DNA of 32,512 nucleotides from an uncultured Clostridium sp. Lineage in GTDB: Bacteria > Bacillota > Clostridia > TANB77 > CAG-508. The notes beneath the pieces were generated by a model that was not told the origin of the DNA, ran no database searches, and saw nothing but the letters and a program-made list of their open reading frames with translations. The stretch spans positions 1-32,512 of the forward strand of contig CAOJXR010000011.1 of NCBI GenBank assembly GCA_948465565.1. Direction: 5' to 3'. Below, piece by piece: positions 21,601-31,872 of the stretch. Position numbers and translations under genes: made by a program. Numbering within the stretch: the stretch's first letter is position 1; every line of letters begins with the position of its first letter.

Positions 21601-22783
21601 AAATGGTACAACTGATATTTCTGAAAATGTTGTCAATACTACACAAAATATTTCTGAAAATACACAAAATGCAAATTCTGAAATTAATGAAGCAATTGGT
21701 GAAGCAAGTAAAAGAGCTATAGAGACAACAGAGCAAGCAAGTCAACATATAAGTAATGCTATAGGTACAGCGACTAAACGCTCAATTGAAACAGCAAAAA
21801 CAGATGGAGAACAGTTAGCACAAGAGTTCAAAGAAATGGCTCAAAACTCAGAACAACAATTTAATCAAGAGATAAGCAAATTAGACTTAGATACACAAGC
21901 TAATGTACTAAAAGCATTGATTACTACTAATGGATTTAAAGAAGAATATGTAACAGCATTTACAAGTTTAGCTTCAAATTCAACAGAACAATATAATGCA
22001 ATACTAGATGAATTACCAGAACATACAAGAGTTCAACTTCAACAAGCAGTTGAAAAAACACAAACAACAGAACAAATGATGAAAGATGCAGTTGGATTAA
22101 TTACTAAACCTTTCGACTGGTTCAAACAAACACAATTAGGACAAGATGGAGCTAGAATAATTACAGAATTTAAGACAGGAATGGAAGGACAAATTGAAAA
22201 TGTTAAAACGGGAGTTGGAGGAATTGCAAGTACTGTTACTACTATTTTGGGACAAATTGACACAACTAGAATTGGTGGAAACATTATTGAAGGATTAACA
22301 AGAGGAATAAATAATACAAAATGGAAATTAAACAGTATAGTTTCTGGTATAACAAATAATATTCCAACCACAATAAAAAATCTATTAGGGATACATTCTC
22401 CATCTCGAGTAATGATGTCAATAGCTGAGTTTATTCCAATAGGTATGGCTAAAGGCATAGAGAATGAAGCTAATACAGTATATGACAGTATGGCAGAGTT
22501 AAGCAAAGGAATAGAAGTGAGTGCATCCGATACAGCACTAGGAATGACAGTAGGAGTAAACAGACAAATACAGCAAAATATAGATACTAAGGCAACAGCA
22601 ACAGTAAATGGAGCAGTAGCAAATAATATAAGAGACATATTCACAAATGCAATAACATCAGCAAATGTAAACGTAACAATTGAGGCTAAGACAGAAGAAG
22701 GTGTTATTGTAAAAAAAGCAACACAAGGAATAAAAGATTATGTAATGCAGAATGGTGAGTTGCCATTTCCTGTATTAGTATAG
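18686..22783 (+). CDS. Tape measure protein, AGG start
   Basis: 1365 residues, the longest uninterrupted frame. AGG at 18686 follows TAGGTGA; an ATG seven codons later lacks a ribosome binding site at proper spacing. N-terminal coiled coil (KEAKEQAREQEKALKQQE), a tail domain with AVSLEAVTDEYGKINEAS, hydrophobic stretches near residues 460-690, long Gln/Asn-rich helical repeats near 1000-1100, and a C-terminal region with LLGIHSPSRVMM, common in phage tape measures. At about 0.15 nm per residue this predicts a tail near 200 nm. Confidence 0.95.
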   Translation, partial: RAETPNTMEQKISIDYSQAKPAFENLIKMVGELNDKFEKLLNNQALTKKTKEAKEQAREQEKALKQQENRWKTFRKALNVGGAVVGLWQIGKQTLKIAQEAINATETYNLFAVSLEAVTDEYGKINEASSKYYMKAIDFQNQMNEKLGTNKAELMEYQAMYFSMIKSQISDKDSVYKMSESLTKAGYDIASLYNLEVEDAMQKLQSGLAGQVEPLRKIGIDISESALSGILGELGIEKSVQQLSYGEKEVARYIAILRQAGQAQGDFARTIEQPANQLRIFKNQLAELKQVAGSFFMGIISNIMPYINGVVMALKEILKAIGSMFGIEFSGLSGNLGTTNEQISDIGTGIGSATKKAKEFQKQLMGWDEIHNITPPTESSSGGEGNAGSGVIDSRLLDAIGEWDNKMDSVKNKATEIRDKMLEWLGFVRNDDNTWKLGEGFNNFRKILEVVEGIGLAIGTWKITSVASKLLNALGIVDDKKGIQFSTGITLMVTGFWFLYNGTRHLIDGNWDLFTIIETMAGAGATTLGIASALKATKLGKVISWGQSLSIGLGVTLAIQGFNVLTDGINKKDIGKTILGVLELSGGIAIPVATTIAPNLSKIKDGLGKLGDKIKSIDFKSLAGHIGTTTVGIAGFATSMYGAYEISKKFAEENTNTTTAIAELSLSMAGATASGALFGSQFGVIGTVIGGAVGLIASIGSAFLGMSSTMEQAGKIAGEAGSIYSEAVNEFAKHQEKMNEFSSSMEKQLSTLGQNAETVSVCKEKLRELVDENGNVVGSTENVESVLKELNETLGTNFQVVDGKIKNNDELMKSYNELSETIDEFSDEYVLNTLKEIAIDQKSTAIKRIVETKQAHEKALKAYEEYGEKMRAYMEEVDRNGVRNSKEVRENLKKMEEEYANLGKQVVTSTDEMHEAYVDFSSSTDEITLDLLQTTGLVNNLTEEGQKAVQKMIEDAKNGAEISIEQIKETIKNGTTDISENVVNTTQNISENTQNANSEINEAIGEASKRAIETTEQASQHISNAIGTATKRSIETAKTDGEQLAQEFKEMAQNSEQQFNQEISKLDLDTQANVLKALITTNGFKEEYVTAFTSLASNSTEQYNAILDELPEHTRVQLQQAVEKTQTTEQMMKDAVGLITKPFDWFKQTQLGQDGARIITEFKTGMEGQIENVKTGVGGIASTVTTILGQIDTTRIGGNIIEGLTRGINNTKWKLNSIVSGITNNIPTTIKNLLGIHSPSRVMMSIAEFIPIGMAKGIENEANTVYDSMAELSKGIEVSASDTALGMTVGVNRQIQQNIDTKATATVNGAVANNIRDIFTNAITSANVNVTIEAKTEEGVIVKKATQGIKDYVMQNGELPFPVLV

Positions 22784-22794
22784 GAGAGAAAAAT

Positions 22795-23169
22795 AGGGAA
22801 GAAAACTTAATAAACGTTGATGGAAAAGAATTAAGTAAATTTTTAAAGGATGAAGGATATGACGTTGAGTGGTATGACGTATCATATAACTCAGGGAGAA
22901 ATGCAAAAGCAAAGATGATATACAATCCAATTGCAGAGAAGTACAAAATTATCCTTCATACTCGCCCTATGAACAAGGCAGAATTAATTGAATTTTTTTC
23001 TACAATAAAAATACTAAAAACACTAAAAGTAACATTCTTTGACCCATATACAGGTCAAATCAAGACAATAGATTGTCACAGAGGAGATAGAAAAGTCACA
23101 ATGAAGTGGAACCGTACAGATGTTGGAATTTTGTATAATTCAACAGATATAAGCTTAATAGAATTGTAG
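22795..23169 (+). CDS. DUF6711-like tail protein, AGG start
   Basis: 124 residues from AGG at 22795, with AGGAGAG upstream; first ATG 40 codons in. N-terminus EENLINVDGKELSKFLKDEG, then YDVEWYDVSYNSGRNAKAKM, and a beta-rich end (TVTF-like KVTFFDPYTGQIKT). Resembles the small DUF6711 proteins found between tape measure and tail-tip genes; a distal-tail role is likely from position. Confidence 0.7.
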   Translation, partial: REENLINVDGKELSKFLKDEGYDVEWYDVSYNSGRNAKAKMIYNPIAEKYKIILHTRPMNKAELIEFFSTIKILKTLKVTFFDPYTGQIKTIDCHRGDRKVTMKWNRTDVGILYNSTDISLIEL

Positions 23170-23178
23170 GTGAATTAA

Positions 23179-26100
23179 AGGTATCAAGTAAGTAAAGAAG
23201 CAAAGAAGTTAATAAAAGATAATGTAAGAAGCGGTTTTAAAGGAACTGTTGAAGTTGTAGATAGTGACACAGTAATAACTGAAAGTGACCAACTAAAATC
23301 ATTTAAAATAGAAGACAGCATTTTCAGTAATGGCACATGGATAGGTAAAGCTATATGTAAAAAGGCTACAATAGAAACGTTAAATGATATGGACTTATCA
23401 GGTAAAGAAGTGTCTATATCAACTAGTGTACCTGTGTTAGATGAGCCTATTCATGAAAGCGGTAATATTATAATTGCAAAGAATAATAAAGAAGTTATAG
23501 GAAAATTGAGCATATATGGTGGACAGAGACAAGAGAAAAGAGCAGGAATTAATTTAATTGATGTAGGAAAATTAAAGGCAGTAACGAAAAATGGAATTAA
23601 TTTTACTCCGAATGAAGATGGTTCTATTAATATAAACGGTACAGCGACAAATGATACAAGTTATTTTTTAAGGGACGGAACATTGGCGTTAGGAATATAT
23701 ACGTATAAATGTTTTGGATTACCCGATAATTTGTACGCAAATTGTTGGTATTGTGGAAATGCATATGGCGAAGCAGTAAAAAAGATAACTTCTAATGTAG
23801 AAAATAGAAATTATGTTATTGAACTTAAAATTCCTGCAGAAACTACGTTAAATGTAACAATAGAACCTATGTTGATTGCAGGAGAATACACAGCTGAGAC
23901 ATTTCCTGAATACGAGCCATATGGCGTTATGCCAAGTCTGCAATATCCGAGCGAGATACAAAGTGTTGGAGATAATATAAACGAATTAGAGGATACAGGC
24001 ACGTCTAAGACAGAAAACGGAGTTACATTCATTAAAACGAATGAAGGAATACTTGTAAATGGCACAGCAATAGCAAATGTAGCATATACGTTTGAAAGTA
24101 CTTTCAAAGAATATTCAGCAGGTCAAAGATTTTTAAGTGGATGTCCTGCACGGAGGCAGTGGTAGTACATATAGAATAGTGATGTGGAATGAGAATTGGA
24201 CACCGCGCGCAGTTGACATCGGAACTGGCGCAAGTGTTAACTTGAGTACTAAAACTAAGTTAAGAACGCAGATATTTATAGAAAAAGGTGTGACAGTAAA
24301 TAATTTATTGTTCAAACCAAAATTGGAAAAAGGCTCAAAATCAACTGCATACAGCAAATTTGGACAAGGCAGTGTTGAGATAAGTACATCTAATAAGAAT
24401 GTGCTAGCATTTAAAGATTTTGAATATACAGAAAAAGGCATAACAATAAAATGTAAGAATAATAAAATACACATAAGCGGAACAGCAACATCAGCTTTTA
24501 CAATATTTTTAACAGAGCATTGCAATATTAAAGATTTAAACAAAATAATTATGGATAAAAAAGTAACGTTATCTAGCAATGTTCCAGACAAATGTGAGCT
24601 GAATTTGGGGGTGTCTGGTAATGAGTATTATATGCAAAGTAGAGCTAGTACAAAGATAGTTAGTAAGACAATCAAAGAAAAACTAAGCACATTGAAATTT
24701 TATATTCCTGCGGCTACATCATTCGAGCAAGACTTTGATATACAGCTAGAATTGGACGAGGCTACAGATTACGTAGCTCATCGAGGCGAAACTCATATTA
24801 TGCCGATACAACAAAAAATGTTCGAGAATGATACATTTGAGAAAATAGATGGAGTTTGGTATGAGAAGCATAATTGGGACAAGGTAATTTTAACAGGTGA
24901 TGAGAACATAAGTATGTCTAATTCACAAAACGTTAACTATTTCGGAATTAACAGTATTACTCTTGAAGATTTTGAGTATATTGACGACAATACAACAAAT
25001 TATATGTGTACACATTTTAACGCAATTAAAGTTTCTGAGAGATACAAATATAATACAATGTTTATAAATTCAGCAAAACGTATAGTGTTATGTTGCAATG
25101 AATTTTCTAATGTTGATGATTTTAAAGTAAAATTAGCTGAATTATACAATGAAGGAAAAGCTGTAGAAATATATTACAAACTTGCAACGCCGATTGAGTT
25201 AGATTGCACAGAAGAACAAGAGGAAGTTTTAGAAAAACTTAATAATACTGAATTATATCCAGACGCTACAATAATTACGACAGACAATGAAAACGCAATA
25301 ATAGAATTAGATGTAAATACAGACGAAACAATACCTTTCGGAAATTACATAGTAGATTTACCAAACTCAGAGCAATTAGCACAAAATACAAGTAGTACAG
25401 CATATGACTACATGATTAAGTTCAGAATACCATACAAACATCGTCTAGGGGAAAATTTTACAGCAGGTGAATTGTTTGTTGATATATGTGAGCAAGCTGG
25501 TATAACAGCAGGAAATGCAAACTTTGTTAATTCAGATTATGTAATATTAGGTAATGCTTATACAAACAATGAAACATGTGAAACGGTATTAAAAGATTTA
25601 GCAAAATTAGCAATAGGATATGCAAAAATAGATAGATTTAACAAATGTCAGATACATACACTATCTTTAGGAAAAGAAGATGATATTATTGATGGAAATG
25701 ACTACAAAGATACATTTGAAAAAAGCACAGAATATGGCGAAGTGAACAAATTATCAATAGGAATGACTGGCGTAGATGGAGAATGTGTAATAAGACAAGA
25801 TGAAGCAAGTATAACACAAAATGGCGAAACTCTAATTGAAAATAATGATATCTACTTTTTAATAAATGAAGAGGAACGCAATAAAGTTGCTGATAACATG
25901 TGGAGCAGAGTAAATGGACTAAAATATTTATCTTCTAACTTTGAATATAAGGGCTTTCCTTATTTAGATGCAGGAGATAAGATTAAATTACTTGATGTAA
26001 ACGATAAAGAATATACATTTTATGTATTTAATCACGAGTTTACATACAACGGAGCGTATTTGGGAAAGATTGACACACCTCTTGTAACAAAAGTACAACA

Positions 26101-28675
26101 GCAATATAAAACGCAGTCAAATAATTTAAGAACAGCTTTTAGAAATGTCCAATTAAGTGTTAATAAAGTAGATGGAAAAATAGAAGCAGTAATAGAACAG
26201 CAGGACGAAATGGGTAAAGACTTAGTTTCTACAACAAACAGGGTATCAAAAATCGAGCAAGATATAGATGGAATAAGTACAACCGTAAGCAGTGTAGAAA
26301 CAAAAGTTGAAACGATAGAAGAACAAACAGTAAGTAAAGTAGATGTAATGTATGCTTTGTCAAGCTCAGAAACAACAGCACCTACAACAGGGTGGAGTAC
26401 AACGGCACCTGCATGGTCATCAGGAAAATATATGTGGCAAAAAACTGTTACAACATATGGTGATGGAACAAACAAAGAAACAAGTGCAACATGTATAAGT
26501 GGTGCAAAGGGTCAAGATGGAAGTAATGGACAAGATGGTGCGAAAGGTGATAATGGTACAAATGCTTATACACATATAAGATACTCTAATGCCTCAGATG
26601 GTTCTAATATGACTACAAATCCATCAGGAATGAGTTATATTGGTATATATAATGGGACAAACTCATCAGCTCCTACAACAGCTACATCATATACTTGGAG
26701 CAAATTTAAAGGAGAAACAGGAGCTAAGGGTGATACAGGAGCAACTGGTAAAGGCATTAAGTCAGTAACAAATCATTATCTAGCTACAACAGCATCTAGC
26801 AATGTAACTTCTTCGACAAGTGGCTGGACGGATACAATTCAATCTATAACATCTTCTAAAAGATACTTATGGAATTATGAAACTATTACTTATACAGATA
26901 ATTCAACAACTAATACTACACCTGTAATTATTGGCGTTTGGGGAAATACTGGTTCTGCTGGTGCTAGCGGAAAAGGCATTAAATCGATTACAGAACATTA
27001 TCAGGTAAGTACATCTAATTCTACAGTGCCAACAAACTGGGTTAGTACAGTACCAACTATGACTAGCACAAATAAATATTTATGGAATTATGAAACTATT
27101 ACATACACTGACAATTCAACAAGCGATACTACCAAACGTGTTATTGGAGCTTATGGTGATAAAGGAAATAAAGGAGATACTGGTTCAACAGGTAAAGATG
27201 GTAATGGTATAAATTCTATTACATATTATTATGCAACAAGTACTACACAAACAGCGCCTTCTGCTTCGTCAATAACTAATACATCAATACCTACAATATC
27301 TTCAACTAACAAATATTTGTGGCAAAAAGAGGTTATTGATTTTACAGATAGTTCTGTAGCAGATAAAACATCTGTTGTGTTACTAGCAGTATATGGAGAT
27401 AAAGGTACTAAAGGTGATGCAGGAAGTACAGGTATAGGAGTAAAAGCTGTTGAAGAACAATTTTACTTATCGACATCAAATACGAGTCAAACTGGTGGTA
27501 GCTGGAAAACAACACAAGATGCATGGTCATCAGGAAAATATATATGGACTAGAAACAAGATAACATGGACAGATAATACAACAACATATACAACGCCAGT
27601 TCTAGCACAAGGAATAAATAACGCTAACAACTTAGCCAATACAGCTAATCAAAAAGTTGACAATATGGAAGTTGGCGCAAGAAACTACGTTTTAGGAACC
27701 TCTAAAGAATGGTCAGATTGGATTACACCTAGTACAGGAACTAATAAGACTGCTTATATAACCACACTAGATTTAAGAACATTAAATTTAGTATATGGTG
27801 ATTACATATCATTGCAACTAGAATTTGAAAGTACTGGATTTACAGCAGGAAAAATATGGACTCAAGGTGCAATAAATGGAGTGTGGAGTGGTGAAAACTT
27901 TTTCGCTAATCCATGGGGAGATGTAATACCAAATAAGACTGCAAGCATAAACGACCTAAACAAAGTAATGAAATTTACTAAGGTATACCAAATGCCAAAT
28001 GCAAGTATTGATAAAATAAATAACATTGGCGGAAAAATGCAAATGGGATTTAGATGTGACAATGCTAATGCAGAAGGAAAGTATAGATATAGATGTGTAA
28101 AAATAGAAAAGGGCAATAAAGTAACAGATTGGACACCAGCGCCAGAAGACGTTCAATCGGATGCAAATAATGCAATAAATATAGCTAATAAAGCAAATAG
28201 CACAGCATCAGATGCTTCGACCACAGCAAATGACGCAAAAACAATTGCAAATAGCACAAAAACAGAATTAAATGACTTTAAGACTAATACAGGAACCGAA
28301 ATAACAGAAATAAAAAAGACAGTTAAAACTACTCAGGAAGCAAGTGAATTAGCGATAAGAGTAACAGAAGATATACAGAAAAATGGTGTTTCAAAAGTAA
28401 AAACAGAAACAGGATATACATTTGATAAAGAAGGTCTAAAGATTGAAAAAAATGGCGCAAAAACTAAATCTAAGTATGATGAAGCAGGAATGTCAATCAT
28501 AGACAATACAGGAAGTTCAGAAGAAAACTTGTTGTTTGCTGGATACGACAAGGATACAGGAGAAACAGTAGTTAAATCAAAGAATATGACTGTTGAAAAG
28601 TATCTAACAATGGGCAAGCATTCAAGAATAGAAGACTATGAAACTGGAACAGGAATATTTTATGTAGGAGAGTGA
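23179..28675 (+). CDS. Large tail-tip/receptor-binding protein with a frameshift near 24151, AGG start
   Basis: About 1831 residues if one base is skipped. AGG at 23179 follows TAGGTGA by five bases; the first ATG is 70 codons on. The N-terminus starts YQVSKEAKKLIKDNV. Three related beta modules carry GINFTPNEDGSININGTAT, GVTFIKTNEGILVNGTAI and GITIKCKNNKIHISGTAT. A tail-associated endopeptidase-like domain follows (about 800-1000: SLGKEDDIIDGNDYKD, LDAGDKIKLLDVNDKEY), then coiled coil, collagen-like Gly-X-Y runs, repeated KYLWNYETITYTDNST modules and a C-terminal domain. Reading changes frame at SGCPA/GGSGS: removing C at 24151 restores SGCPAGGSGSTYRI. Adsorption and wall-penetration device. 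Confidence 0.82.
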
Positions 28676-28682
28676 TTAAGGA

Positions 28683-30461
28683 AGGGCGACATATAGCCAA
28701 GTATGTAGTAAAGTAGGTAATTTTAGTTATGCAAGCAATTATACATTATATGTAGTATTAACTGAAACAGATGTAGATGTAAACAATAATCGTTCAAAAA
28801 TAGAGTATAACGTATATTGCCAAAGTAATGGTTCTGGTTGGTTTACAGGCGACCACGTAAAATACTTTAGTTTAAATAATGAAATATTAGTAAACGAAAA
28901 AGTAAAAGTAACAACTTCTTCGCCTTATGGATACGTAGCAATTGCAAGCGGTAAAACAGGATATATAACACATGACGGAGATGGAAGTAAATCGGTTCAT
29001 TTTGGAGCAAGCATCGTTGCAAGTAGCTATGGCATATCAGCAGAAGTAGGTGGGGATTTTGCATTAACAACAATTCCTAGAGCTTCTTCGATATCATGCA
29101 CAACAGCAAACATAGGAGAAACAGCAGTTATAGTAATAACAAGTGCAGTAGCTAACTGGACACATAATGTATCTGCTACATTTGGAAATAGTACATTGAC
29201 TGTCTTGCAGGGAGTTGCTGGTGGGACACACTCATGGACTATTCCAACAAGCTTGTACACTAAAATTCCAAGTGCAAAGCTTTTGCAAGGAACGTTAACA
29301 ATAGATACATATAATGGAGCAACAAAAATTGGAACAAAATCAATAAGTATTACTGTAATGACTAACGAAGAAGTGTGTAAACCCTCATTATCTGCAACAG
29401 TCGTTGATAGTAATTCAGCAACTATTACAATAACAGGAGACAAAAACAAACTCGTTAAGAATAAATCAACAGCTAAGGTACAAATAACAACTAATGCAAA
29501 AAACAGCGCAACAATATCGATAAAAAGAGTAAATGGACAAACAGTAACTGACAATACAATAGAAATACAAAACACAGAAACTAATGTATTTACAATAGAA
29601 GTTACAGACTCAAGAGGATATAGTAATACAGTTACAGTTACTAAAACGATGATTGACTATATCCCACTTTCTATTAATGCAAATGTAGTAAGAAAAAATC
29701 CGACTTCAAGTGAAGCATTACTAAGTTTTTCAGGAAATTATTTTAATAGCAAGATTGGCAATACAACGAATATATTACAAATAACTTGGAAATACAAATT
29801 AAAAAGTGCTACAGAATATTCAACAACTAAGACGATAACACCAACAATGACTAGCAATACATTTTCTGGAAGTAAGGCAAGCTTAGGTAGTTTATTTAAT
29901 TATCAGAATGCTTACGACATTCAAATAACAGCTAAGGATAAACTAACAACAATCACAACAACTGTAACGTTAACACGTGGTATTCCTGTTATAAATTGGG
30001 GCAAAGATTTCTTTAATGTAAATGGAAAAATTAATATAAACGGAAAATCTTTATTAGAATTAGTTTTTCCGATTGGTTCTACTTATATAACTCAAACTAA
30101 TACAAATCCTAAAAATGTTTTAGGATTTGGAACATGGGAAAGAGTAAAAGGAAAAGTGTTAGTAGGACTGGACGAGAATGATGTTGACTTTAATACAATT
30201 GGAAAAACAGGTGGAAGCAAAGACATGCAATCACATTATCATGACATTAGGTTTGGTGATTTAAGAGAAAAAGGTGTTGTAATTTCATACATGGGAGGTA
30301 GTGAAGATGTACTTTCTATTGACTCTTGGAGCTGGCAAAAGAATGGAAAAAACTTTAAGGATAGTGGTTCAAACTTGTATACAGGCACAGAAGGAACAGG
30401 TAGTAGTGGAAATTTACAACCATATCAGGTAATAGGATACATGTGGATTAGAAAATCATAA
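28683..30461 (+). CDS. Baseplate/fibre protein, DUF859-like, AGG start
   Basis: About 592 residues. AGG at 28683 opens ATYSQVCSKVGNFSYASNYT, and GGAGAGTGA lies 10-12 bases upstream; another AGG four bases earlier is out of frame and stops after five codons. The first ordinary start is a TTG 171 codons in, so most of the N-terminal half would be lost without AGG. Repeated Ig-like beta segments resemble the DUF859 siphophage family. The C-terminus, TYITQTNTNPKNVLGFGTWE to LQPYQVIGYMWIRKS, is a tail-collar/tip type domain. Probably a receptor-binding fibre. Confidence 0.8.
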   Translation, partial: RATYSQVCSKVGNFSYASNYTLYVVLTETDVDVNNNRSKIEYNVYCQSNGSGWFTGDHVKYFSLNNEILVNEKVKVTTSSPYGYVAIASGKTGYITHDGDGSKSVHFGASIVASSYGISAEVGGDFALTTIPRASSISCTTANIGETAVIVITSAVANWTHNVSATFGNSTLTVLQGVAGGTHSWTIPTSLYTKIPSAKLLQGTLTIDTYNGATKIGTKSISITVMTNEEVCKPSLSATVVDSNSATITITGDKNKLVKNKSTAKVQITTNAKNSATISIKRVNGQTVTDNTIEIQNTETNVFTIEVTDSRGYSNTVTVTKTMIDYIPLSINANVVRKNPTSSEALLSFSGNYFNSKIGNTTNILQITWKYKLKSATEYSTTKTITPTMTSNTFSGSKASLGSLFNYQNAYDIQITAKDKLTTITTTVTLTRGIPVINWGKDFFNVNGKININGKSLLELVFPIGSTYITQTNTNPKNVLGFGTWERVKGKVLVGLDENDVDFNTIGKTGGSKDMQSHYHDIRFGDLREKGVVISYMGGSEDVLSIDSWSWQKNGKNFKDSGSNLYTGTEGTGSSGNLQPYQVIGYMWIRKS

Positions 30462-30478
30462 ACAAGGAGGAATTTTGA

Positions 30479-30739
30479 AGGGTAGCGATAATTACAGCAA
30501 TTATAACAGGTGGTTTAGCTTTAATAGGTGTGATTATAACCAATATATCAAGCAATAAGAAAATAGAAACAACATTAAGAATACAACAAGCTGTAACAGA
30601 CACCAAAATAGATGAACTCACTAGAGAAGTTAGATTACACAATAATTTTGCTCAAAAAATACCAGTTTTAGAAGAACAAATAAGAGAATTAAAAGAACAG
30701 GTTCAAAAATTAGAAAAACAAAAAGGAGATGATAAATAG
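30479..30739 (+). CDS. Holin-associated membrane protein (XhlA/BhlA-like layout), AGG start
   Basis: 86 residues from AGG at 30479, with AAGGAGG eight bases upstream and an in-frame TGA directly before. Unusually the hydrophobic helix is N-terminal (VAIITAIITGGLALIGVIIT), followed by a long amphipathic coiled coil (IPVLEEQIRELKEQVQKLEKQ). Position right before a second small membrane protein and the endolysin supports a lysis role. Its TAG overlaps the next AGG. Confidence 0.7.
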   Translation, partial: RVAIITAIITGGLALIGVIITNISSNKKIETTLRIQQAVTDTKIDELTREVRLHNNFAQKIPVLEEQIRELKEQVQKLEKQKGDDK

Positions 30740-30932
30740 GAAAAAAGCATTAACAGATGTAAAAAGCTTTGTAACAATATTGATGACTATAGCAATGGTT
30801 GTATTATTGTTTTTGCCATATGATGTAAACAAAGAGGTATTAATGATATTTTCTAGTGCGTATGGTTCAGTAATGACATATTTCTTTAATAGAAAAATTA
30901 AAGAAGATAAAGAAGATGGAGGAAAAGAATAG
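30738..30932 (+). CDS. Holin-like protein, AGG start
   Basis: 64 residues from AGG at 30738 (TAGG overlap with the previous stop). An ATG nine bases earlier is in frame but touches the AAAGGAG ribosome binding site, too close to be used. Two hydrophobic helices (VTILMTIAMVVLLFLP and EVLMIFSSAYGSVMTYF) and a charged tail ending EDKEDGGKE are typical of small phage holins that open the membrane for the endolysin. Confidence 0.75.
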   Translation, partial: RKKALTDVKSFVTILMTIAMVVLLFLPYDVNKEVLMIFSSAYGSVMTYFFNRKIKEDKEDGGKE

Positions 30933-31569
30933 GACATATCAGGAATTTATTAATTATTATAATGGAAAGGCTATCGATTATGATGGAGTTGCAGGAGTTC
31001 AATGTGTTGATTTAATAAAATTTTACTTGAATAGAGTATTTGGAATTAATCCAGGAGCTTGGGGAAATGCTAAAGATTATTACTTGAACTACAATAATAT
31101 TTCTGGATTGAGAAATAATTTTACTAGAATAGCAAATACACCAAGTTTTGTACCAGCAAAAGGCGATATTGTTGTATGGGGAGCTGGATTAGGAAATACA
31201 TATGGTCATATAGCAATTGCAACAGGAGAAGGAAATACATCACAATTCTATAGCTATGATATGAATTGGGGAGGAAAAGCTTGCAAGAAAGTATTACACA
31301 ACTACAAAGGATTTTTAGGTGTATTAAGACCAAATGACCAAAGCAAGATAAATGGATTGTTCTGGGTTCGTGTAGATAAAGAAAAGGCTTGTGTAAGAAA
31401 TCAACCTAATAGTCAAACAGGAGCTTTAGCAGGTTCAAAATACCTATATAGAGGAAATACATTTCAAGCATCAGGAACTGTAGCAGGAGAAAATGTAAGT
31501 GGAAATAATATATGGTATAAGTCGTGGAAAGGTAATTACGTTTGGTCTGGCGGACTTACAAGAATATAA
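30931..31569 (+). CDS. Endolysin: CHAP amidase/endopeptidase plus SH3-type binding domain, AGG start
   Basis: 212 residues from AGG at 30931 (TAGG overlap; GGAGG eight bases upstream). An in-frame ATG at 30916 directly precedes that GGAGG, so it cannot use it. CHAP domain residues 1-135: catalytic Cys in GVQCVDL (about residue 25) and His in TYGHIAIA (about 93). The C-terminal 145-212 (FWVRVDKEKACVRNQPNS...NIWYKSWKGNYVWSGG) is an SH3-like wall-binding domain. No signal peptide, so it relies on the holins. It ends at a bidirectional terminator. Confidence 0.92.
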   Translation, partial: RTYQEFINYYNGKAIDYDGVAGVQCVDLIKFYLNRVFGINPGAWGNAKDYYLNYNNISGLRNNFTRIANTPSFVPAKGDIVVWGAGLGNTYGHIAIATGEGNTSQFYSYDMNWGGKACKKVLHNYKGFLGVLRPNDQSKINGLFWVRVDKEKACVRNQPNSQTGALAGSKYLYRGNTFQASGTVAGENVSGNNIWYKSWKGNYVWSGGLTRI

Positions 31570-31596
31570 AAGAGAACTAAAACTAGTTCTCTTTTA
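31568..31596. terminator. Bidirectional terminator after the lysis genes
   Basis: AAAAGAGAACTA (31568-31579) pairs perfectly with TAGTTCTCTTTT (31584-31595), loop AAAC. A tracts on the left and T tracts on the right serve both the late operon and the leftward gene at 31597-31851. Confidence 0.8.
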
Positions 31597-31851
31597 CTAT
31601 GGCTCAGTTAAAATTTTCTCTAAATAATTATAATATTCATTAAATTCATTAAAATATTCTCGTTCAAATATTTGTTCACGATTTTTTGAGGTATATTTGA
31701 TATAAATGTCTATATCTTCTTTTTTCTGTTTTTTCTTTAATACGTATGATTTTTCCTCGTAGTTTTCTTGCCATCTATCAAAGTAATCTAAATTTTTCTT
31801 AAATTCATAATCTTTATAATATCTAGTATTAGCAATCTTTTTTAATTTCAT
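31597..31851 (-). CDS. Hypothetical charged protein divergent from the tandem RHH gene
   Basis: 84 residues, ATG at 31851 with AAGGTGG about seven bases upstream. Very rich in Lys, Glu, Asp and Tyr, predicted mostly helical, no membrane segment. No family recognised. It shares a divergent promoter region and operator arms with the 31985 gene, so the pair is probably co-regulated. ATG start. Confidence 0.65.
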   Translation of the reverse strand: MKLKKIANTRYYKDYEFKKNLDYFDRWQENYEEKSYVLKKKQKKEDIDIYIKYTSKNREQIFEREYFNEFNEYYNYLEKILTEP

Positions 31852-31872
31852 ATAATACCACCTTTACATAAT

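Noticed and set aside
9315..31569. AGG reassigned to Met throughout the phage
   Set aside because: AGG occurs inside late genes where Arg fits (for example CCA AGG CAA in the portal), so only initiation appears changed.
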